Shown: one piece after another, positions 28,472-38,130 of the stretch
Position numbering within the stretch: the stretch's first letter is position 1
Layout: each line of letters starts with the position of its first letter
NCBI RefSeq assembly: GCF_002205795.1
Contig: NZ_NIUY01000002.1
Location: 248,001 to 312,000 of the forward strand
Origin: Chryseobacterium sp. VAUSW3
Lineage (GTDB): Bacteria; Bacteroidota; Bacteroidia; Flavobacteriales; Weeksellaceae
Length of the DNA: 64,000 nt
Direction: 5' to 3'
Program-made: the position numbers and the translations under genes
Notes under the pieces: model-generated
The model's input: the letters and a program-made list of their open reading frames with translations, nothing else
Databases searched by the model: none
Told to the model about the DNA's origin: nothing

Positions 28472-29827
28472 ATGGATTTAAACCGTATTTTTACCCACCA
28501 ACGCACCGGGAACCTTGCTGCAACTTCAGCTTCCAGAACCGATTTTCAAAGAGATTTCGACCGTATTATTTTCTCGGCAGCATTTCGCAGGCTGCAGAAT
28601 AAAACTCAGGTTTTTCCGCTCCCCGGAAGTGTTTTTGTTCATAACCGTTTAACGCATTCACTCGAGGTTTCTTCTGTAGGACGCAGTTTAGGAAGTGCCG
28701 CAGGTGAATTTATTTTTACGCAGTTCGCTAATGATCTGGATGATCAGGCGAAAGTTTTTTACCAGCACAATCTGCAGAACGTAATTGCCGCGGCATGCCT
28801 CTGCCATGATGTTGGGAACCCTGCTTTCGGGCATTCCGGTGAAGATGCCATTGCCAGTTATTTCGAAAAAAACGAAAACGATTTAAAACCGAAATTTACA
28901 GAAAAAGAATGGGCAGATTTGGTGAATTTTGAAGGAAATGCCAATGCAATAAGGGTTTTAACCCATCAGCAGAACGGCAAAGATGAAGGCGGAACCCAGC
29001 TTACTTTTACCACGCTGGCAAGCATCGCCAAATATCCGTGCGAAGCCGTCGCCAAGAAAAAAGGAATCATCCACAGAAAAAAGTTCGGGTTTTTTCAGAA
29101 TGAAAAAAATACGTTTCTGGAGATTGCCAAAGGCGTAAATTTAATCCCGGAAAATGAAGAACCTTCCATCTTTAAAAGACATCCATTCGTTTGGTTGGTT
29201 GAAGCTGCCGATGATATCTGCTACAACATTATCGATATGGAAGACGCGCACCGGCTGGGGATTGTATCGACTTCAGACTGTGAAGATCTTTTTATGGAAC
29301 TCATTAAATCTGAAAATCAAAACATCAAAAGGGTAGAAGAGAAGCTCACGATTCTGACCAATTCGAACGAAAGAATTTCCTATTTAAGAGCAAAAGTCAT
29401 CAATGCACTCATCAATAAATCTATTGAGCTTTACAAGCAGAACTTTTCTAAAATTTTAGACGGCAGTCTCGACAGGGCTTTGCTCGATATTTATAAATCA
29501 GATAATCCTGCTTTACAGGAAATCGAAGATTTTTCGATTGCGAAGATTTACAACCACAAAAATGTCATCGAGATTGAAAACGCAGGTTACAATGTAATGT
29601 ATGAATTACTGAATCATTTTATACCGCCGGTTTTAAAACCAAAAAATCAGCGGAAATCTTATGATAAAATGGCTCTGAAGCTTTTGCCGCAACAGTTTGT
29701 TTATGATGAAGGAACAGATTACCAGAAAGTGTTGGGCGTTATAGATTTTGTATCGGGGATGACCGATAATTTTGCGACCGATCTTTACCGTAAAATTAAA
29801 GGCATAGATATTGGCATGACCGTGTAG
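28472..29827 (+). CDS. dgt: Deoxyguanosinetriphosphate triphosphohydrolase-like protein
   Basis: A 451-residue HD-domain dNTPase that removes triphosphate from dGTP or other dNTPs and so affects dNTP pools. The N-terminal RTDFQRDFDRIIFSAAFRRL is typical, with His62 in NRLTHSLEV and the HD pair His112-Asp113 in LCHDVGNPAFGHSGE; a later Asp near 250 (EAADDICYN) completes the metal site. Length fits the Dgt family. The gene is tightly preceded by a promoter-like element; the SPFH gene follows after 58 bp. Confidence 0.93.
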   Translation: MDLNRIFTHQRTGNLAATSASRTDFQRDFDRIIFSAAFRRLQNKTQVFPLPGSVFVHNRLTHSLEVSSVGRSLGSAAGEFIFTQFANDLDDQAKVFYQHNLQNVIAAACLCHDVGNPAFGHSGEDAIASYFEKNENDLKPKFTEKEWADLVNFEGNANAIRVLTHQQNGKDEGGTQLTFTTLASIAKYPCEAVAKKKGIIHRKKFGFFQNEKNTFLEIAKGVNLIPENEEPSIFKRHPFVWLVEAADDICYNIIDMEDAHRLGIVSTSDCEDLFMELIKSENQNIKRVEEKLTILTNSNERISYLRAKVINALINKSIELYKQNFSKILDGSLDRALLDIYKSDNPALQEIEDFSIAKIYNHKNVIEIENAGYNVMYELLNHFIPPVLKPKNQRKSYDKMALKLLPQQFVYDEGTDYQKVLGVIDFVSGMTDNFATDLYRKIKGIDIGMTV

Positions 29828-29885
29828 TTTCGGTAAAATTTACTATCTTTCAGAAGTTCTTTATTAACCATAAAAAAATTAAACA

Positions 29886-30815
29886 ATGACATTTTTTGGC
29901 GTACTTATTTTTCTGGGCCTCGTGGTCCTTTTCGCATCATTTTTTACCGTCAAGCAGGCCACAGCGGCCATTGTAGAACGCTTGGGGAAATTTCATTCTG
30001 TCCGCCACGCAGGACTCCACCTAAAAATCCCCTTTATCGATCAGGTGGCTAAAAGAATGAACCTCAGGATCCAACAGCTCGATGTAATTATTGATACCAA
30101 AACGCTCGATAACGTGTTTATCAGAATGAAAGTTTCTGTGCAGTATCAGGTAATCAAAGAACAGGTAGCGGATTCTTTTTATAAGCTTGAAAATCCCGAA
30201 AACCAAATTACATCCTACGTTTTCGACGTGGTAAGAGCTGAGGTTCCAAAACTGAAACTTGATGATGTCTTTGTGCGTAAAGATGATATTGCAATTGCCG
30301 TGAAAGGTGAACTTCAGGAAGCGATGCAGAGTTACGGTTACGATATCATTAAAGCCCTTGTAACTGATATTGATCCTGATGAACAGGTGAAACACGCCAT
30401 GAACAGAATTAATGCCGCCGAACGCGAAAAAACCGCCGCCGAGTACGAATCTGAAGCTCAGAAAATCAGAATTGTTGCGGTAGCAAAAGCAGAAGCAGAA
30501 TCGAAAAAACTTCAGGGGATGGGTATCGCCGACCAAAGAAGAGAAATTGCCAAAGGTCTGGAAGAATCGGTAAAAATGCTGAACGAAGCTGGAATAAGCT
30601 CTCAGGAAGCCTCCGCACTGATTGTTGTAACCCAGCATTACGATACGTTACATTCAATTGGAGCCAACAACCGAAGTAATTTGGTGCTCCTTCCTAACTC
30701 ACCAAGTGCAGCAAGCTCTATGCTGAATGATTTGGTGGTTTCAATGGCCGCCACCCAGAAAATGGAAGAAACGGGCAAAGGCGATTATCCGCCAACTGGT
30801 AAGCATTTGCATTAA
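29886..30815 (+). CDS. SPFH/Band 7 (stomatin-like) membrane protein
   Basis: A 309-residue stomatin/prohibitin homologue similar to QmcA. One N-terminal membrane helix (about 2-22) anchors it; the SPFH domain runs from about 24 to 190 (VKQATAAIVERLGKFHSVRH, RMNLRIQQLDVIIDTKTLDN). An Ala/Glu/Lys-rich coiled coil (about 180-240) should drive oligomerisation. Relatives form large membrane rings that scaffold or restrain proteases. No NfeD-type partner gene is adjacent. A terminator follows. Confidence 0.92.
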   Translation: MTFFGVLIFLGLVVLFASFFTVKQATAAIVERLGKFHSVRHAGLHLKIPFIDQVAKRMNLRIQQLDVIIDTKTLDNVFIRMKVSVQYQVIKEQVADSFYKLENPENQITSYVFDVVRAEVPKLKLDDVFVRKDDIAIAVKGELQEAMQSYGYDIIKALVTDIDPDEQVKHAMNRINAAEREKTAAEYESEAQKIRIVAVAKAEAESKKLQGMGIADQRREIAKGLEESVKMLNEAGISSQEASALIVVTQHYDTLHSIGANNRSNLVLLPNSPSAASSMLNDLVVSMAATQKMEETGKGDYPPTGKHLH

Positions 30816-30820
30816 AAATC

Positions 30821-30852
30821 AAATTCCCGAAATCAAATTTCGGGAATTTTTT
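30821..30852. terminator. Bidirectional terminator
   Basis: AAATTCCCGAAA (30821-30832) pairs perfectly with TTTCGGGAATTT (30838-30849), with T to the right and A to the left. It sits between the convergent SPFH and lipoprotein genes. Confidence 0.92.
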
Positions 30853-31478
30853 TATTTTAAATCTTTCGTTTTATACGGAAATCGAACTGCTGCCGCTTTC
30901 ATCAGTGAGTTGGTGAGTTTTTCTGCTGATACAAATGTTCCACCCGTTTGCCAGTTATAATTCCAGAACATTTTTCCGCTTGCTTTGTCGGTTAGTGATA
31001 AATCTACAGTTGTAATTTTTGATGGAGCAGCGTAGCCCGTAAGCAGACTGGTGAAAAAGGCTTCTCCATTGGTAAGTGGCTTAGCCAGGGAAACTCTGGA
31101 ACTTACCACCGCATCAACTCCCAATAAAACGGCCAGATCCTGATAGCTTCTGCCTGCTAAACTGGTAACATTATTATCTGTGAGAATCTTATTGGTTTCC
31201 TCGGGATTCTGTGTCTTAATGAAGATTTTATTGTTAATTTGGTTAGCATTAAGATAGTTTACCAATGCACTCTGAAACCTCTCACTTTCAATTACCTCCT
31301 GTTTTTTAATAGCGGCCGCTTCTTTTGCTGATTTAATTTCAATAATTACCTTCGGCGGAAGCACTGCAATAAGGCGGTGTGTGTTTGCTGTCTGTTGAAA
31401 GTTTGTAGCCTTATACACAGGTTCACAGCTTGTTAGGGCAAGGGTACCTGCAAGTAAAAATGGTAATATTTTCTTCAT
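30852..31478 (-). CDS. Putative lipoprotein
   Basis: A 208-residue protein with signal MKKILPFLLAGTLALTSC (lipobox LTSC, Cys18). The mature part has a helical region (KEAAAIKKQEVIESERFQSA) and an alpha/beta segment (YQDLAVLLGVDAVVSSRVSL) ending in a strand pair around GKMFWNYNWQTGG. The pattern 'helix, then locus-specific GVDAVVSSRVSL' resembles periplasmic lipoproteins of the GNA1162/CsgG-like type, but this is only an impression. Divergent to the next gene. Function unknown. Confidence 0.82.
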   Translation of the reverse strand: MKKILPFLLAGTLALTSCEPVYKATNFQQTANTHRLIAVLPPKVIIEIKSAKEAAAIKKQEVIESERFQSALVNYLNANQINNKIFIKTQNPEETNKILTDNNVTSLAGRSYQDLAVLLGVDAVVSSRVSLAKPLTNGEAFFTSLLTGYAAPSKITTVDLSLTDKASGKMFWNYNWQTGGTFVSAEKLTNSLMKAAAVRFPYKTKDLK

Positions 31479-31543
31479 AAATTATTTTTATCAAAAGTAA
31501 TTTTTATTTCTCATAAATTTATATATTTAGCAAAAATAATTAT

Positions 31544-32164
31544 ATGACAAAATTGCTTACTTTCTTATCCCTCACGGCTTTTGCTTTAGGATTTTCCCAA
31601 AATTTTAATCCAGCACAATATCCGAAAGGAGTTTACGAGACCTATGAAGATTTCAGAACGAAAACACCTAGTGCCAGCCCAAATCTTTCTGCAGCAATTA
31701 CTGATGATCAGATTGCTTTCCGCTTCAATAATTTAGATGATAAAGGAAAGAAACTGAAAAAAGCTTTTGCAGTATCCGATGGGCAGAATGTTTATATCCA
31801 CGTAGTAAACCTTATTAAAAAGTTTAATTCTGAAGATAAAGGACAGGGTTACGATGGTGGAATTTACTACCTCAAAGCTGAAAACAAAGGCGGTTATTTA
31901 TTTGTAAGAGATTATTTTACAAGTAACAGCGCAGCCATGTGGGGTGGAATAATTGCTGCTGCCGCGGCAAGAAGAACTAAAGGCGTAATTTATGACGAAG
32001 AGAAAGAATCCTTCAATCTATTCAAAAATATTGAGGAGTTTAAGACTTTCATGCAAGTTAATCACCCTAACGTAGTCCTCGATCTTGAAAAAGGAAAAGG
32101 AGATGCTAAACTTGATGAAGGTGAAATTGAAGCTAAAAACCTTGAACTTATTAAAAGCGCTTAA
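31544..32164 (+). CDS. Secreted protein of unknown function
   Basis: A 206-residue protein with a signal peptide (MTKLLTFLSLTAFALGFSQN). The mature part starts FNPAQYPKGVYETYEDFRTK, a phrase seen in uncharacterised flavobacterial exported proteins. A hydrophobic Ala-rich stretch (MWGGIIAAAAARRTKGV, about 142-158) interrupts it, and the C-terminus is charged. Divergent from the lipoprotein gene and ends at a terminator. No family was recognised. Confidence 0.8.
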   Translation: MTKLLTFLSLTAFALGFSQNFNPAQYPKGVYETYEDFRTKTPSASPNLSAAITDDQIAFRFNNLDDKGKKLKKAFAVSDGQNVYIHVVNLIKKFNSEDKGQGYDGGIYYLKAENKGGYLFVRDYFTSNSAAMWGGIIAAAAARRTKGVIYDEEKESFNLFKNIEEFKTFMQVNHPNVVLDLEKGKGDAKLDEGEIEAKNLELIKSA

Positions 32165-32173
32165 AACCACATT

Positions 32174-32200
32174 AAACTCCCGATCGGGAGTTTTTTTATT
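32174..32200. terminator. Perfect palindromic terminator
   Basis: A 20-bp perfect palindrome AAACTCCCGATCGGGAGTTT (32174-32193) followed by T-run; it serves the + strand gene and possibly the convergent - strand operon ending at 32196. Confidence 0.85.
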
Positions 32201-32507
32201 CGTAAAATTTCAACTTTCCGGTAAGCAGTTCAAAGAACATCTTAAAGTCGGCGATCAATGTAAACAAGGGATTAGTAAAACTGGTAGGTTTATTCTTTTC
32301 AAAAACGTAATGACTGAAGGCTGAAATACCCCACCCGAAAATCGGGATATACCAAAGAAACCGTTCCTTTCCCGATTGCAGTACATAAATAATTACAGCA
32401 AAAACCAAGAGCGTAGCCGCAAAATGAAATATGCGGGTTACTTTTTTATTGTGTTGACTTAGATAATAAGGATAAAATTCTTTGAAGGTTTTTATTCGCT
32501 CGCGCAT
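32196..32507 (-). CDS. DUF962/Mpo1-like small membrane protein
   Basis: A 103-residue protein of the DUF962 (YGL010w/Mpo1-like) family. It shows the conserved FYPYYLSQHNKKVTRIFHFA start with its His residues and WYIPIFGWGISAFSHYVFEK in the middle, plus two or three hydrophobic segments. The yeast member is an Fe-dependent dioxygenase for 2-hydroxy fatty acids; the conserved His here could bind metal, but the bacterial function is open. It starts 6 bp after the permease stop, so both are in one operon. Confidence 0.85.
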   Translation of the reverse strand: MRERIKTFKEFYPYYLSQHNKKVTRIFHFAATLLVFAVIIYVLQSGKERFLWYIPIFGWGISAFSHYVFEKNKPTSFTNPLFTLIADFKMFFELLTGKLKFYE

Positions 32508-32512
32508 TTTTT

Positions 32513-34201
32513 TTAATTTAAATCTCCGTTCAGGTCGTTATTCAGTTTACTGTTTTTGAACCCGTAAGAGAAATAAATAATCATGCCAATGGCAAACCAC
32601 AGCAGAAACCAAAACCAGTTGTTATGCGTCATTCCCGTAAGCAGATAAAGGCATGAACTGAGACCGATAAGTGGAATAAGCGATAAATTCCTTACAAACG
32701 CCAGAACGCATAAAACCAGGTTAATCAGAATATAAACGATAATCGAAATACGGAATTCACCTTCTGCTGGATCATGCCAATCGGTTAGGTTATGGAAGAA
32801 TTCCGGCTGCCACCAGTAGAAGAAAAACAGGCCTCCAAGGAACGTTACCGGAAATATGAATCTCGCATTAATATAAGGCATATGGAATCTTCCTTTCAGT
32901 TTTTCTTTCGCCGGAAGCAGCAATACGCCGCCGCAGACCAGAACGAAAGCGAAAATTGTCCCGATACTCGTGAAATCCAGGATAAACGATTTATCGGTAA
33001 AAAGAATCGGAACTCCAACCACGAGCCCTGTAACGATGGTAGCGTAAGACGGTGTTTTATGTTTCGTGTGAATAGTCATGAATTTCTTTGGCATCAGTCC
33101 GTCGCGGCTCATGGCGTACCAGATTCGCGGCTGCCCCATCTGGAATACGAGTAACACGGTAGTAATGGCAATGATTGCTCCCAAAGAAACCACAAACTCC
33201 ATCCAGGGAACGTTCGCATTTGAGCCTGCAAAAATGTAAGCCAGCGGATCACCAATGCCGTCAAACTTGCGGTAATCTACCATTCCCGACAGTACGAGTG
33301 TTAATACAATATAAATCACCGTACACAATACAAGCGAAATAATCATTCCGCGCGGTAGATTCTTCTGTGGATTTTTAGTCTCTTCTGATAAAACACTTAA
33401 AGCATCAAAACCGATATAAGCAAAGAAAACACCGGATACAGCACTCATCACGCCTGTAAAACCATTCGGCATAAAAGACTGAACACCAGTTTCCGGACTT
33501 GCAGGAAACCAGTTATCGGTATTGATGTATGCAATTCCCACAGCAATTACCAAAAGGATGATGAAGAGTTTTAAAAGCACAAAAATATTGTTGAAGTTTT
33601 TAGACTCTTTTATCCCAACATAGCACAGCCACGTAATCAAACCGTTGATTACCAGTGCAGGCACATCAACAATAAATTTTAAATTGCCTATAAGAGGTGC
33701 GCTGCTCCAGGCATTCAGCAGTTCCCTGTTTTCAGAACCGCCAAGAAATGCTTTTTTGGCTTCGGTATAGCTGCAGGTCAAATAGTCGGGAATATGTATC
33801 CCGATTCTTTCCATAAAGCTCGTGAAATAATCGCTCCAGGAAAAGGCAACATAAATGTTTCCGAAAGAATATTCCATAATTAAAGCCCATCCGATAATCC
33901 AGGCAATCAATTCACCGAAACTCGCGTAGGCATACGTGTACGCAGAGCCGGCCTGGGGAATCCGGCTGGCAAATTCGGCATAGCAAAGCGCAGTAAAACC
34001 GCAGGCAAAACCGCAGATGACATACAGGATAATCACGCCGGGCCCGCCACGGAAAACCGCTTCGCCCAAACTGCTGAAACTTCCTGCGCCAATGATGGCC
34101 GCAATTCCGAAGAATACAATATCCCAAACTCCCAAAACACGCAGCAACCCCGATGAGTGCTCGCTTTCACTGTACTGTTTTCTTCTGAAAAGCTGATTCA
34201 T
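32513..34201 (-). CDS. APC family amino acid permease
   Basis: A 562-residue transporter of the amino acid-polyamine-organocation superfamily, closest in layout to the cationic amino-acid transporter (CAT) group. The conserved first helix (VWDIVFFGIAAIIGAGSFSS) with the unwound GAG motif is clear, and TM2-3 carries GFACGFTALCYAEFASRIPQ. About 12 to 14 hydrophobic segments are present. It should import amino acids across the inner membrane; the substrate is not predictable. It is first in an operon with the DUF962 gene. Confidence 0.9.
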   Translation of the reverse strand: MNQLFRRKQYSESEHSSGLLRVLGVWDIVFFGIAAIIGAGSFSSLGEAVFRGGPGVIILYVICGFACGFTALCYAEFASRIPQAGSAYTYAYASFGELIAWIIGWALIMEYSFGNIYVAFSWSDYFTSFMERIGIHIPDYLTCSYTEAKKAFLGGSENRELLNAWSSAPLIGNLKFIVDVPALVINGLITWLCYVGIKESKNFNNIFVLLKLFIILLVIAVGIAYINTDNWFPASPETGVQSFMPNGFTGVMSAVSGVFFAYIGFDALSVLSEETKNPQKNLPRGMIISLVLCTVIYIVLTLVLSGMVDYRKFDGIGDPLAYIFAGSNANVPWMEFVVSLGAIIAITTVLLVFQMGQPRIWYAMSRDGLMPKKFMTIHTKHKTPSYATIVTGLVVGVPILFTDKSFILDFTSIGTIFAFVLVCGGVLLLPAKEKLKGRFHMPYINARFIFPVTFLGGLFFFYWWQPEFFHNLTDWHDPAEGEFRISIIVYILINLVLCVLAFVRNLSLIPLIGLSSCLYLLTGMTHNNWFWFLLWFAIGMIIYFSYGFKNSKLNNDLNGDLN

Positions 34202-34283
34202 AAAAAAGATAATTTACACAAATGTAAAAGAAAATTCTAAAAATCATATTTTTTTTGTTTCAGGATAATAAAAATGGTAAATT

Positions 34284-34311
34284 TTTGGTTCTTAATAATG
34301 TCGTAATTTTG
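34284..34311 (+). promoter_or_regulatory. Candidate promoter of the T9SS type-B protein gene
   Basis: TTTG (34284-34287), a 16-bp spacer and TAATTTTG (34304-34311) fit the Bacteroidetes -33/-7 pattern, 17 bp upstream of the ATG at 34328. Confidence 0.6.
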
Positions 34312-34327
34312 ACCAAACATTTTTTTG

Positions 34328-37300
34328 ATGCGGAAGATTTATTTTTTACTCTTTATTTTATCATTTGTCTCAGGCTTTACCCAATCTGTAAATCTTATTA
34401 ATCCTGCGAATAACGCAGTATATCCTTCTCAGCAGTATTTCTGCAGCGGCGAAAGTTTTAATCTGAAAGTCGATGCCGTGGCTACTTCTACGGGAGATTA
34501 TGAAATAGAAAGTGTTAACCCCTCTGCTTTTCCCCTGTCTGCAGGTTCAATCCCTATCAACTTTCCGGCAACGGGTTCTAATAAATTCAGTGAAGCTTTT
34601 CCCATAGGTTTTACCTTTAGCTTTTACGGAAAAGATTATACTAAAGCGGTGATGGGCAGCAACGGAAGACTCGTGTTTACCAACAATCCTGAACTGGAGA
34701 ATCTTAAAGACATCAATACCTATACCGACCGTACCTACAGCGGAGTTACGGGATATAATACCTATTCAGCACTGCCTTCTAAGGATTATAACAAAATTTT
34801 TAAAAACAATGCTTCTCAGGAACTTAATCTTGCGCAGATTTTTTTCGGATATACAGATGTGGTCACACGTTCGCAGAATTCAAGTGTAACTTATCTGTAC
34901 AAAAATATAAATCTAGGTGGTGTGAACGGTCTTATTGTTTCTTTCCAGAATCAAATCCGGACCGATGGCACAGGCGGAATTTCAAGTAGCAGTTATTTCA
35001 GTAATGTTTTGTTGCTCGAAGACGGAAGAATTGTTATTTACGTCAATAACAAAACAGAGGATACTTATAATGCAATATTGGGTATTCAGAATGAGGATGC
35101 CACTAATTTTAAAGTTCCCACGCATAGCAATACCGCTTATAATTACAACAACGGTCCGTGGAAAAGTGAAGGGAAAGCCTGGCTTTTTACTCCAAATCAG
35201 AATCTTACGCCAAAATTTAAATGGTTTCGTAACACTACCCAACTTGCGGAAACCGGAAACTCACTTTCTGGATTTGTTCCCAATGATAATGAAGTGCTGA
35301 AAGTTGAAGTCACTTATCACGATCCTTCCGGAGCCCAGGTCGGTCCGATGGTTTCGGATGATATTACTTTCAGAAAAGCCCAGACTCCGGTCATCACCAA
35401 ACAGCTTGATAACTGCCAGGTCATCATGAAAATCACCAATTTTGATGCTGCGCTGAAATACGAATGGTATCGGGTAGGGAACCCAACAATCATCAGTACT
35501 AATCAGGAAATTTATCTGAGCAGGGTTACTGATTCACCCGGTAAATTTTATGTGAAAGTTAAAAAACCGGATGGTACAGTATGCGCCTCGGGTTCCGACA
35601 GTAACCAGCTGGAATATCTCAGCGAAAAACTTCCTGCTCCACTTAACTCTAATCCGGCGGTAGTTTGCGACAATTCAGCGGTTCCGGCGGCGACCAAGGT
35701 AGTAAACCTTTATCAGTTGATTTATCCAAAATACGATCCCGCTTCCGGTTTAGAAAAATATAATGTGTACTTCTACGAAGGATCTGCCAGTACTTTGGTC
35801 ACCAATCCGGAGAATTATGTGGTCAATGCCAACCAGATCGCCAATTTGAGTTTTGCGGTAAAAGACGGAAACGATAATATGTCCTGCATCACAGGAGGAT
35901 CTCCGGTTTATTTTATTTCGGTTACCAATGCCATGAATATTTCTACCTGTTCATCGCAGCCGTTTTTTGACTTGAAAGCTGCGTTTGAACAGAATTTCCC
36001 GGGTTATTACACCTTTACCTACACTTATGTTGACGGAACTTCGGCGGGCAACGGAACGGCGGTGGATGTTACCAAATCGGTGAACGTTAAAACCACATTT
36101 TTAGGAGCTTCCTGTTCTGCCAATACTTTGGTGACTTTTACTTCAGGTCCTGCGATCGCAGTTCCGCAGGTGCCGATTCAGGAACGTTGTGCCGGTACAG
36201 ACAACAATTCAAACAGATTCGATTTCAACTATATTAAATCTGTTCTGGATCCGGCGAACCAGTACGATGTTAAATTTTATAACAAATCAGATAACTCAGA
36301 GATTGTGGTGTCGAATGGTCCCGGAGCTAACTTAAATGCTGCAGGCTATTTCTGGACCAGCATTATTGGCGATTATACCATTTATGCCAGGTTGATAAGC
36401 AAAACGAATTCTTCCTGTTTTGCAAATTCAAATGATATTATTCTCAGGGTGTACCGAAAACCTCAGATTGTTGCGCAGAATCCGGTTGTAATGAAAAACT
36501 GTCAGGGTAATAATGTTTTCAATCTTACCAAAAACGTGACTGATCTGGTAAATGCGGGGCCTGAAGTAAGCGTTTCACTGGAGTATTATGCTCAAAACGG
36601 AACATTGCTCACGCCGGCAGAGGTTGCGAATTATGATGCTTCTGTTTTTGGCACAAAACCATATATCAAAATCACCTATAATTCGAACTGTGGTGATGTG
36701 GTAAACTTCGATTTACAGTTCAATCCCAAACCTGCGGCGCTGGTTTCGCAGATTATCGTTTGTTCCGAACTTAATTATACGCTTCAGAAATTCCAGAACG
36801 CGGTGATCAATAACGCTGATCAATATACATTTACCGATGATCTGGGTAATGCGCTTCCTCCAAACTTCGATGTGTCGGTATTGCCTAAAACAGTCAAGTT
36901 TTTAATAAAAGATAAGGCTACAGGCTGCTTTTCGGATGTTCAGACTGTGACTTTTGTTAAAGGTGCAAATACTCCTTTACTTGTTTCTGAAACTAATTTT
37001 GTAGTTTGTGATACAGATTTCGACGGAAAAACTGCATTTGATCTCAATTCAAAAAAGACGGTTTTCAGTACCAATCCAAACGCTGTTTTCGAATTTTTCA
37101 AAGATGTGAATTTCACCCAGCCGATCGCGGCAAATTATACCAACGAAACTGCTTTTGCACAAAAGGTGTATGTGAGAATCAGCGTTCCGGGTTTTTGTGC
37201 GTCCTTAGGAATAATCAATCTCAAAGTAAATACTCCAACGAAATCATCAACCCTCGAAAGCAAATATTATATTTGTTACGGAGAAACTTTAACGGTTGAT

Positions 37301-37927
37301 GCCGGACCTGAAAATCCTACAAGAACCTGGAGTACCGGCGAAACTTCAACAACTGTGCTGATTACAAAAACCGGAAATTATTCAGTGGAATTAACCAATG
37401 CAGATGGCTGTACTTATACCCATAATTTTACGGTTTCGGACGAAAATCAGCCTAAAATAGAGGTGGTAAACCAAACCAACAGTTCCATTGAAGTCATCGC
37501 AAATGGGGGTGTGAAGCCCTATAAATATTATTTCAACAGTGTTGCGCAGTCTTCAAATATTTTGATGAATCCAACCGCTGCCTCTTACGAAATACAGGTG
37601 GAATCCGCGACCGGCTGTCTTGGAGAACCCAAAACCATCTATTTTATTAAAATCAACAATGCATTCAGTCCAAATGCTGATGGAATTAACGATGTCTGGA
37701 AAATTGATAATCTTGACAAAATGGAAAGTGTTTCCGTAATCATTGTAGACCGTTACGGAAATAAAGTTTTCGAATCAACGGATAATAGAACTGTAGAGTG
37801 GGATGGTAAGTTTTCGGGTCGTTCGCTGCCAACTTCAACGTATTGGTATACCGCGACCTGGTTCGATCCGGTGACGCAAAAATCTGAGCAGCGGCAAGGC
37901 TGGATTCTGATGAAAAACCGTAATTAA
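34328..37927 (+). CDS. Large secreted protein with T9SS type-B (gliding-motility C-terminal) domain
   Basis: A 1199-residue surface or secreted protein. A signal peptide (MRKIYFLLFILSFVSGFTQ) is followed by a beta-rich region with repeated Cys pairs and recurring YNVYFYEGSAS/YDVKFYNKSDN-like phrases, probably tandem Ig-like modules. The C-terminus (INNAFSPNADGINDVWKI ... RQGWILMKNR) is the CHU_C/gliding-motility-associated domain that directs export by the type IX system. The ATG at 34328 was used; a TTG one codon earlier is less likely. Adhesin-like role is an inference. Confidence 0.9.
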   Translation: MRKIYFLLFILSFVSGFTQSVNLINPANNAVYPSQQYFCSGESFNLKVDAVATSTGDYEIESVNPSAFPLSAGSIPINFPATGSNKFSEAFPIGFTFSFYGKDYTKAVMGSNGRLVFTNNPELENLKDINTYTDRTYSGVTGYNTYSALPSKDYNKIFKNNASQELNLAQIFFGYTDVVTRSQNSSVTYLYKNINLGGVNGLIVSFQNQIRTDGTGGISSSSYFSNVLLLEDGRIVIYVNNKTEDTYNAILGIQNEDATNFKVPTHSNTAYNYNNGPWKSEGKAWLFTPNQNLTPKFKWFRNTTQLAETGNSLSGFVPNDNEVLKVEVTYHDPSGAQVGPMVSDDITFRKAQTPVITKQLDNCQVIMKITNFDAALKYEWYRVGNPTIISTNQEIYLSRVTDSPGKFYVKVKKPDGTVCASGSDSNQLEYLSEKLPAPLNSNPAVVCDNSAVPAATKVVNLYQLIYPKYDPASGLEKYNVYFYEGSASTLVTNPENYVVNANQIANLSFAVKDGNDNMSCITGGSPVYFISVTNAMNISTCSSQPFFDLKAAFEQNFPGYYTFTYTYVDGTSAGNGTAVDVTKSVNVKTTFLGASCSANTLVTFTSGPAIAVPQVPIQERCAGTDNNSNRFDFNYIKSVLDPANQYDVKFYNKSDNSEIVVSNGPGANLNAAGYFWTSIIGDYTIYARLISKTNSSCFANSNDIILRVYRKPQIVAQNPVVMKNCQGNNVFNLTKNVTDLVNAGPEVSVSLEYYAQNGTLLTPAEVANYDASVFGTKPYIKITYNSNCGDVVNFDLQFNPKPAALVSQIIVCSELNYTLQKFQNAVINNADQYTFTDDLGNALPPNFDVSVLPKTVKFLIKDKATGCFSDVQTVTFVKGANTPLLVSETNFVVCDTDFDGKTAFDLNSKKTVFSTNPNAVFEFFKDVNFTQPIAANYTNETAFAQKVYVRISVPGFCASLGIINLKVNTPTKSSTLESKYYICYGETLTVDAGPENPTRTWSTGETSTTVLITKTGNYSVELTNADGCTYTHNFTVSDENQPKIEVVNQTNSSIEVIANGGVKPYKYYFNSVAQSSNILMNPTAASYEIQVESATGCLGEPKTIYFIKINNAFSPNADGINDVWKIDNLDKMESVSVIIVDRYGNKVFESTDNRTVEWDGKFSGRSLPTSTYWYTATWFDPVTQKSEQRQGWILMKNRN

Positions 37928-37978
37928 GACGATTGTTTTTTAACTCATTTTCAAAAGACTCCGGTTAAAAAAATACAG

Positions 37979-37987
37979 TTATCCACA
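37979..37987 (+). other. DnaA-box-like sequence in an AT-rich gap
   Basis: TTATCCACA is a perfect match to the DnaA box consensus. A second near match (TTTCCACAA) starts at 37989 and a third in reverse (TGTGGAAAG) lies at about 38050. All are in the 203-bp gap 37928-38130, which shows no gene. Possibly coincidence. Confidence 0.3.
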
Positions 37988-38130
37988 TTTCCACAATATG
38001 TAATTTATGTTGTGCAGGCAATAAGTTTTCCTTATTTTCGTTGACTAAATGTGGAAAGCGGTAAGGATTCTCTTATCCTTCAAACAACGTTCCCGATTCA
38101 ATTCAACACCTTTCTGAAAACCAGGATTAA

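Noticed and set aside
30021..30638. 205-codon reading frame on the - strand
   Set aside because: It is antisense to the SPFH gene, Phe/His/Cys-rich and without a recognised family.
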